Shown: positions 17,925-21,771 of the stretch, in pieces
Layout: every line of letters starts with the position of its first letter
How positions within the stretch are numbered: position 1 is the stretch's first letter
Assembly (NCBI GenBank): GCA_019649035.1
Contig: BMAT01012953.1
Location: 102,306 to 124,076 of the forward strand
Reading direction: 5' to 3'
Length of the DNA stretch: 21,771 bases
Source: Elysia marginata
Lineage: Eukaryota > Mollusca > Gastropoda > Plakobranchidae
The notes under the pieces: model-generated
What the model saw: only the letters and a program-made list of their open reading frames with translations
Told to the model about the DNA's origin: nothing
The model's database searches: none
Program-made: the position numbers and the translations under genes

Positions 17925-18134
17925 CGTAAGCCTCTCTGTTCTCTGGCCGGGCGCCCGACGCTCTACCCACCAGCCAGTAGACTATTACGCCCGCACCGAC
18001 TGACCACTGGAGGCTAGGCGCGGTCAAGTGGTCAAGCCGTTACGTAACTGGCGGAGTAAGGCCTGGCCGACGCCAGAATTGTGTCACTGACCGTCGCAGA
18101 GCAGCAGCATTACAGGTTTGACCTTGTGTGACCC
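17912..18134. promoter_or_regulatory. Cluster of nuclear-receptor-type half sites and bZIP palindrome
   Basis: Within 223 bp of GC-rich DNA there is a GGGTCA half site (17912-17917) and TGACGTAAG (17922-17930). There is also a direct repeat with two-base spacing, CGGTCA-ag-TGGTCA (18021-18034), and a palindrome GTTACGTAAC (18039-18048). Last comes TGACCT-tgtg-TGACCC (18119-18134), which on the minus strand is GGGTCA-CACA-AGGTCA, a textbook four-spaced direct repeat. Such elements bind nuclear-receptor heterodimers and PAR/CREB-type bZIP proteins. The sites are short, so some chance matches are expected. Confidence 0.28.
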
Positions 18135-18279
18135 GCACTTTGAGGAGTGCACGGGAGAGAAGAGAGAGAGACAGGAGAGAGAGACGCGCGGGCTCTGGTT
18201 TCGTAACAGAGATAAAAATGGCCTGGATAACGCAATAACCACGGTACACACACACTGAGCGTAGCCCTCTCTTTGACAG
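18135..18279. other. GC-rich segment with short GA and CA runs
   Basis: It contains a GA-rich run (about 18151-18183) and a CACACA run (18246-18253). Minus-strand frames of 85-93 codons (18040-18341) cross it but have no recognised motif. Confidence 0.3.
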
Positions 18280-18439
18280 CTCAGTAGACGGGTTTTCAAG
18301 GTTGAGGGCGGTCTCGCGCACTCTCTCACACCCACATACACAAGCCGGCTTTGATTTAGACTGGAGAGCAGGCCAAGCTTTTATACAAATTTTAGTTACA
18401 GCGACCTGTTGCGAAAAGATTCATGTGACATATCATTGA
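18280..18439 (+). CDS. Alternative downstream exon, low confidence
   Basis: The acceptor CCCTCTCTTTGACAG|C precedes a frame that stays open for 52 codons to TGA at 18437-18439. It is phase-compatible (phase 2) with the alternative donor at 17876. The peptide starts SVDGFSRLRAVSRTL and contains TATCCEKIH near its end. The reading would replace the TGA at 17922 with a longer C-terminus. The donor it requires is weak, and GC-rich DNA keeps frames open by chance, so this is only an option to test. Confidence 0.13.
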
Positions 18440-18947
18440 TTTTGTTTAAATATCAAACTGTATTTCAGTGCATTGACCTTTTATGAAAAACCCAATTCTT
18501 CATTCATCTTGTTTTATAACAAGTTCGTAAACTTTGGTTTTTTTTCTTTTGATTCTGACAGTTTTAATCATAAAGAAGAGATAAATAGGGAAAGAAAACT
18601 CATGAAATGAATCTGATTAGATTAACTGAATTAGATCATTCTGTTATAGTTTGAAAAGATGAACATCGTTTTATTCACTTGGACATTATACTGTGCTATA
18701 TGTCGCAGCAAAGGTCGGCGACTTTTTCAGCAGTTGTATGTATAAGTATTTCAAATTTGTGGGATTTTGTTTCTTCCAAAATATATGGACAAACTCAGAC
18801 TGTAAGACATAACTGAATCACCGGCTCGCTGAATCGATCATTGTTATCTCCATAAGTCTGGCGGGCACGTGAGGTACTTAGACCCACGCATAATCCAACC
18901 ATTCTCTGTAGGAAAAAAAACTTTTTAGCAAGGTGTACCAACTACAG
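18440..18947. other. AT-rich stretch, nothing recognised
   Basis: No frame, repeat or paired splice signals that I can support until the GC-richer segment that begins near 18948. Confidence 0.45.
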
Positions 18948-19090
18948 GGACATTTACCTGTGGCCAGTGTCGGAGTTTTACAGCTGAAGGAAGCGCACTT
19001 TCGGACACTCAAACGCTGCTACACTGGCCTTTACGTGTTGGCTGAGCGCTCAGACAGTTTGTAGCACATGGTGCGAGGAGTGGAGCCCTG
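18948..19090 (+). other. Possible exon (untranslated or 3' alternative) ending in GTGAGT donor
   Basis: A weak acceptor (CAACTACAG) precedes GC-richer DNA that ends at CCCTG|GTGAGT (19091), a strong donor. One frame is open for 39 codons, then TAG, so the segment cannot be coding throughout to the donor. It is better explained as a non-coding first exon, or as chance. The frame also matches phase 2 from an alternative acceptor at 18967, which is even weaker. Confidence 0.15.
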
Positions 19091-19137
19091 GTGAGTAACA
19101 CATTACTAGGATGTACTCACTCACAAATATTGCAATG

Positions 19138-19190
19138 TATATAAAAATAGGCTAGACGTCCACACGGTGCTTGGTAAACTCTTGCGTCAG
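19138..19190 (+). promoter_or_regulatory. Candidate TATA promoter with short first exon and GTGAGT donor
   Basis: TATATAAAAATAG (19138-19150) lies about 25-30 bp upstream of a plausible start region (CCACAC, 19160-19165). The segment ends at GTCAG|GTGAGT (19190/19191), a consensus donor. This fits a short non-coding first exon of a plus-strand gene continuing to the right. If unspliced, the first ATG downstream is at 19225 and opens a 93-codon frame of unknown type. No downstream exon could be identified. Confidence 0.22.
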
Positions 19191-19200
19191 GTGAGTCCTG

Positions 19201-20261
19201 GATAGTGTTGTTGTCTTAATCATAATGCACGCTGCATGCTATTTTGAGTATGAGTTTAGAGCAAGCATGACGTTAGCTACATCTAATCTTAGCATAGCTG
19301 TGTTAAGGCATAAAGTTTTTCCCTATTTTAAGGCAAAAGTAGCTGCTAAAGTTTCAATGACTATGCAAGTCATTTCCAAACAAATTAACCTTTTAAAACT
19401 ACCGTTATTGTGTCCATGGAATAATAATAAAAATTGCGCTCGCACGTTTTTATCTCGATTACCAAGAATATGCTTTCCAAAGTCAAAGTTTTGTCGACGA
19501 GACTGAGAATAGAAGAGGGTTTTAAAAGAGGAAAAAAAATTAAATTTCTTGTAGCATAATAAGGAAGAAATCAACATAAGCCATAACTTAGCCTTTTAAT
19601 TATGAAATTTAAATTCAAAAGCTATAAAGACAACATAAATTTTTTAACCAAAAAACTTAAATGTCAAAACCATGGGTGTACCTTTTTAGTTTGCAAGTCT
19701 TTCCTGTAAACATTCAAATTTACAATCGAAATAACAGAAACAGCGTCGGGGTGTACATTTATTTTTTCTTTCGCTTCTCAAAACTTTCTACACATTAGGA
19801 TTGTAGATGTATAGTTACTAAGCGTTAGAAAAGTAACAACAATCTTTGAAAAACCCTATTACTCAACGACTAGCCACCACACCTCTTTTGTCATCCCCAG
19901 TGTTCTTCTTTCTATTCACTTGCTTAGACATCTCCGTTTCTGATTTATATCCATACTCATTCTCAGTGGTTTAGAATTTTTCGTATCACCTTTCACATTT
20001 TTCACAGTCTTTTTAGACAGTAATTTAACTCCCTTTCTTTTTGTTAAAGTCGATCTCAAAATCAAAGATGCACTCATCTAGATTTAGGTGTATATGTTAG
20101 TTACGTATAAACAAGTATTTTTTTACCAGCAATGTGAAAGCAAAATAAATAACCATCTTTCTATAAAACGACACGGCATTAGTTTATCAAATTAAGATGA
20201 CCTAATTTGTTGTACAGTATGGAACACAACAGCGAACACGGTGGGTTATTTGACTGCGACT
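19201..20261. other. AT-rich stretch with a 93-codon orphan frame
   Basis: The plus-strand frame 19225-19506 starts MHAACYFEYEF and ends with a basic tail. It lies just downstream of the TATA-like motif, with AATAAA overlapping its own 3' half. Composition is AT-like and no domain is recognised. A minus-strand frame overlaps it, so I do not call it a gene. The rest is featureless. Confidence 0.3.
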
Positions 20262-20326
20262 AAAATAATGTTAACAATAATAACATTAATAATAATAATG
20301 ACAATAACAATAACGATAACGATAAC

Positions 20327-20368
<42 letters not shown>
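20262..20368. repeat. (TAA)n microsatellite, 3' tail of the LINE
   Basis: About 30 trinucleotides, pure at 20325-20366 and mixed with ACAATA and ACGATA variants to the left. On the minus strand this is the (TTA)n/(ATT)n tail of the retrotransposon fragment that follows. Confidence 0.95.
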
Positions 20369-20945
20369 GAGCATTGGAATAACGCCTTTTTCGTTTGGCT
20401 CAAGACGCTTTACAATTTGAAACAGACTCAGATACACCATACACAGCATTTTTGCCTACAAAAATTACAATGCAAAAAAAGCTCTCTGTTCAGTAGATGT
20501 TTTGAAATCGATGAGCTTTTAGACATGCCTTAAACGCATTCTCCGGTTCAATCTTCTAAACCGTTAGGGCAGGTTGTTCCAAACATGGGGAGCACAGAAA
20601 GAGAAAGCACATTCACTAAATCTTTAAGTCTTACAAGTTTTAATGATGAGGAATATCTTTTCACTTGATCTTAGATCTTAAAAGGGGGGGGGGGAGGAGT
20701 TTTACAGTTGGATATATGGTAACGAATTAATGTTTTTTGGTATAATGAAACTATTTTGTCTTCAGTTCTGGTCTTTTCACTGGAAGCCAGTCGAGATGTT
20801 TAACAAGAGGCTTCACATGATCCCTATTAGGTTTTTTAAGGACTAGTTTCGTATCATTTTTTTGCTATTTTTGAAGTTTTTTCAATGCCTAGGATGTTAG
20901 ATTTGCCAGTAAGGAGACATTGTACTAATTGTTCAAAAATGTCTA
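20369..20945 (-). mobile_element. 5'-truncated, decayed L2/CR1-like LINE: end of reverse transcriptase plus 3' UTR
   Basis: Minus-strand translation shows the conserved C-terminal order of L2/CR1-type reverse transcriptases in several frames. First is a LKKLQK...KLVL-like block (about 20838-20894). Next is DHVKPLV...LDWLPVKR (20760-20822), matching the family's DHITPLL..LHWLPV. Then come APHVWNNLP (20567-20593, followed by a stop) and ENAFKACLKAHRF (20505-20543, in another frame). The 3' UTR ends with TTGTAAAGCGTCTTGAGCC (20416-20398) and the (TTA)n tail. Frameshifts and stops show that it is dead. The palm catalytic region is missing. An 11-base G run at 20684-20694 breaks the coding part. 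Confidence 0.85.
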
Positions 20946-21625
20946 CATTTGATATAAATTTTATTATATTTGTGTGTAAAATCAAAGTAGAACAATATTT
21001 ACATATACTACGTTTGTCTACGGACATTTAATTTGTAATCGCCTCCCTTTTTTATGCTTAATAACGGGAAAGAAGAAAACGCTTTCTGATTTTAACTTTG
21101 CAAAAAAGTTACTTGTTCAAGTTAAATAGACCTTTGAATTAAACTCTTTTATTTTCTTAAACTAAAGTGAAAAATCCAACAAAATACAAATTCTTGACGG
21201 GATCTAATAAACAGAGTATTAAAAAATAAGATTAGATGAGGCAAAAATTGTAAGACTATTTACTTAGTAGCTTTTGCTTTTGTCTGACATGGTGCTCGGC
21301 TGAACAACAAAATCTGCCTGCGGTCGATTAGATTTAAGAAACGAAGATTGACACATAGATATGTGGACGCCTATTTCTTTCCATGAATAATAAAATCAGT
21401 GTCCTGTGTTTAAACTATGCACCAAACTCTTTCGCTTTCTAAAAAATGAGCACAAGCTGTTTGCATATTAGGAACAAATCAGTTTAAAATAAATATAATG
21501 ACTTATTGTAAAATTTTTCTCACTTCTCTGGACAAGAACCCAAACACAAAACCTCGTAATGTATTTTGAATACCGGTATCTGAAGTGTCAAACTAATGGA
21601 AAATATAAGAAATATAACAGGGCGG
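20946..21625. other. AT-rich stretch, nothing recognised
   Basis: It may include more of the LINE too diverged to read. No frame or structured repeat that I can support. Confidence 0.4.
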
Positions 21626-21728
21626 TAAATAAATAGATGGATAGATGAACAAAAGAGTGGACTATAAGTCGGTTGGATAGACAAATGGGCTTAAGAATGA
21701 ACGGATGAAAATATGGATTGGTGATGGC
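21626..21728. repeat. Degenerate tetranucleotide (GATA/GATG/GGAT) tract
   Basis: Recurrent ATAGATGG, ATAGATGA, GGATAGAC, ACGGATGA and ATGGATTGG words indicate a decayed tetranucleotide microsatellite leading into the trinucleotide tract at the window end. Confidence 0.55.
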
Positions 21729-21729
21729 C

Positions 21730-21771
<42 letters not shown>
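21729..21771. repeat. (GTA)n microsatellite, cut by the window end
   Basis: About 14 GTA units run to the last base. The full length is not visible. Confidence 0.95.

Overview
The window looks like metazoan nuclear DNA, most likely from an invertebrate. A gastropod or other mollusc is my best guess, inferred from the repeat repertoire and held with low confidence. It is AT-rich by eye and dominated by simple-sequence repeats: (GA)n, (GATA)n/(TATC)n, (ATT)n/(TAA)n and (GTA)n. It has no long open reading frame, no operon-like packing and no ribosome binding sites. It contains decayed transposable elements typical of animals: an L2/CR1-like LINE, a tRNA-derived SINE head, a Helitron-like terminus and a TA-flanked MITE family. 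No intact, recognisable protein-coding gene is visible, and most short open frames are translated microsatellites.

Layout. Positions 1-8.75 kb are AT-rich non-coding sequence with several microsatellites, a strong G-quadruplex motif (4306-4327) and MITE copy 1 (5504-5786). At 8.8-9.3 kb lies a GC-richer island with a possible tiny first coding exon (8839-8880) ending in a perfect GTAAGT donor. At 10.4-10.8 kb a LINE/SINE 3' tail runs into an (ATT)n tract interrupted by a 109-base assembly gap. At 12.43-12.96 kb a GC-rich island follows a (TC)n tract and holds CCAAT, YY1-like, CRE-like and ETS-like motifs within 90 bp, which resembles a TATA-less promoter. At 13.38-14.55 kb is a repeat-dense patch: a minus-strand tRNA-derived SINE head followed by a Helitron-type 3' end, a hairpin, CTAGATCTAG-rich tandem repeats, a 70-bp tandem duplication and a possible LINE endonuclease remnant. 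MITE copy 2 (15664-16051) lies in inverse orientation to copy 1.

The best candidate for a real gene is on the plus strand at 16.8-18.4 kb. One exon (16826-16986) has an acceptor and a GTAAGT donor, and a second (17823 onward) has a strong polypyrimidine-CAG acceptor. Both are open in phase-compatible frames. I do not recognise the protein, and the 3' end of the model is ambiguous. The same GC-rich interval holds a cluster of nuclear-receptor-type half sites and a TTACGTAA palindrome. At 19.14 kb a TATA motif precedes a GTGAGT donor and could mark a first exon of a gene running out of the window.

The last part (20.26-20.95 kb) holds a 5'-truncated, frameshifted LINE on the minus strand with recognisable reverse-transcriptase C-terminal motifs and a (TTA)n tail. 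The window ends inside a (GTA)n microsatellite. All functional statements about exons and promoters come from motif reading and are unconfirmed.
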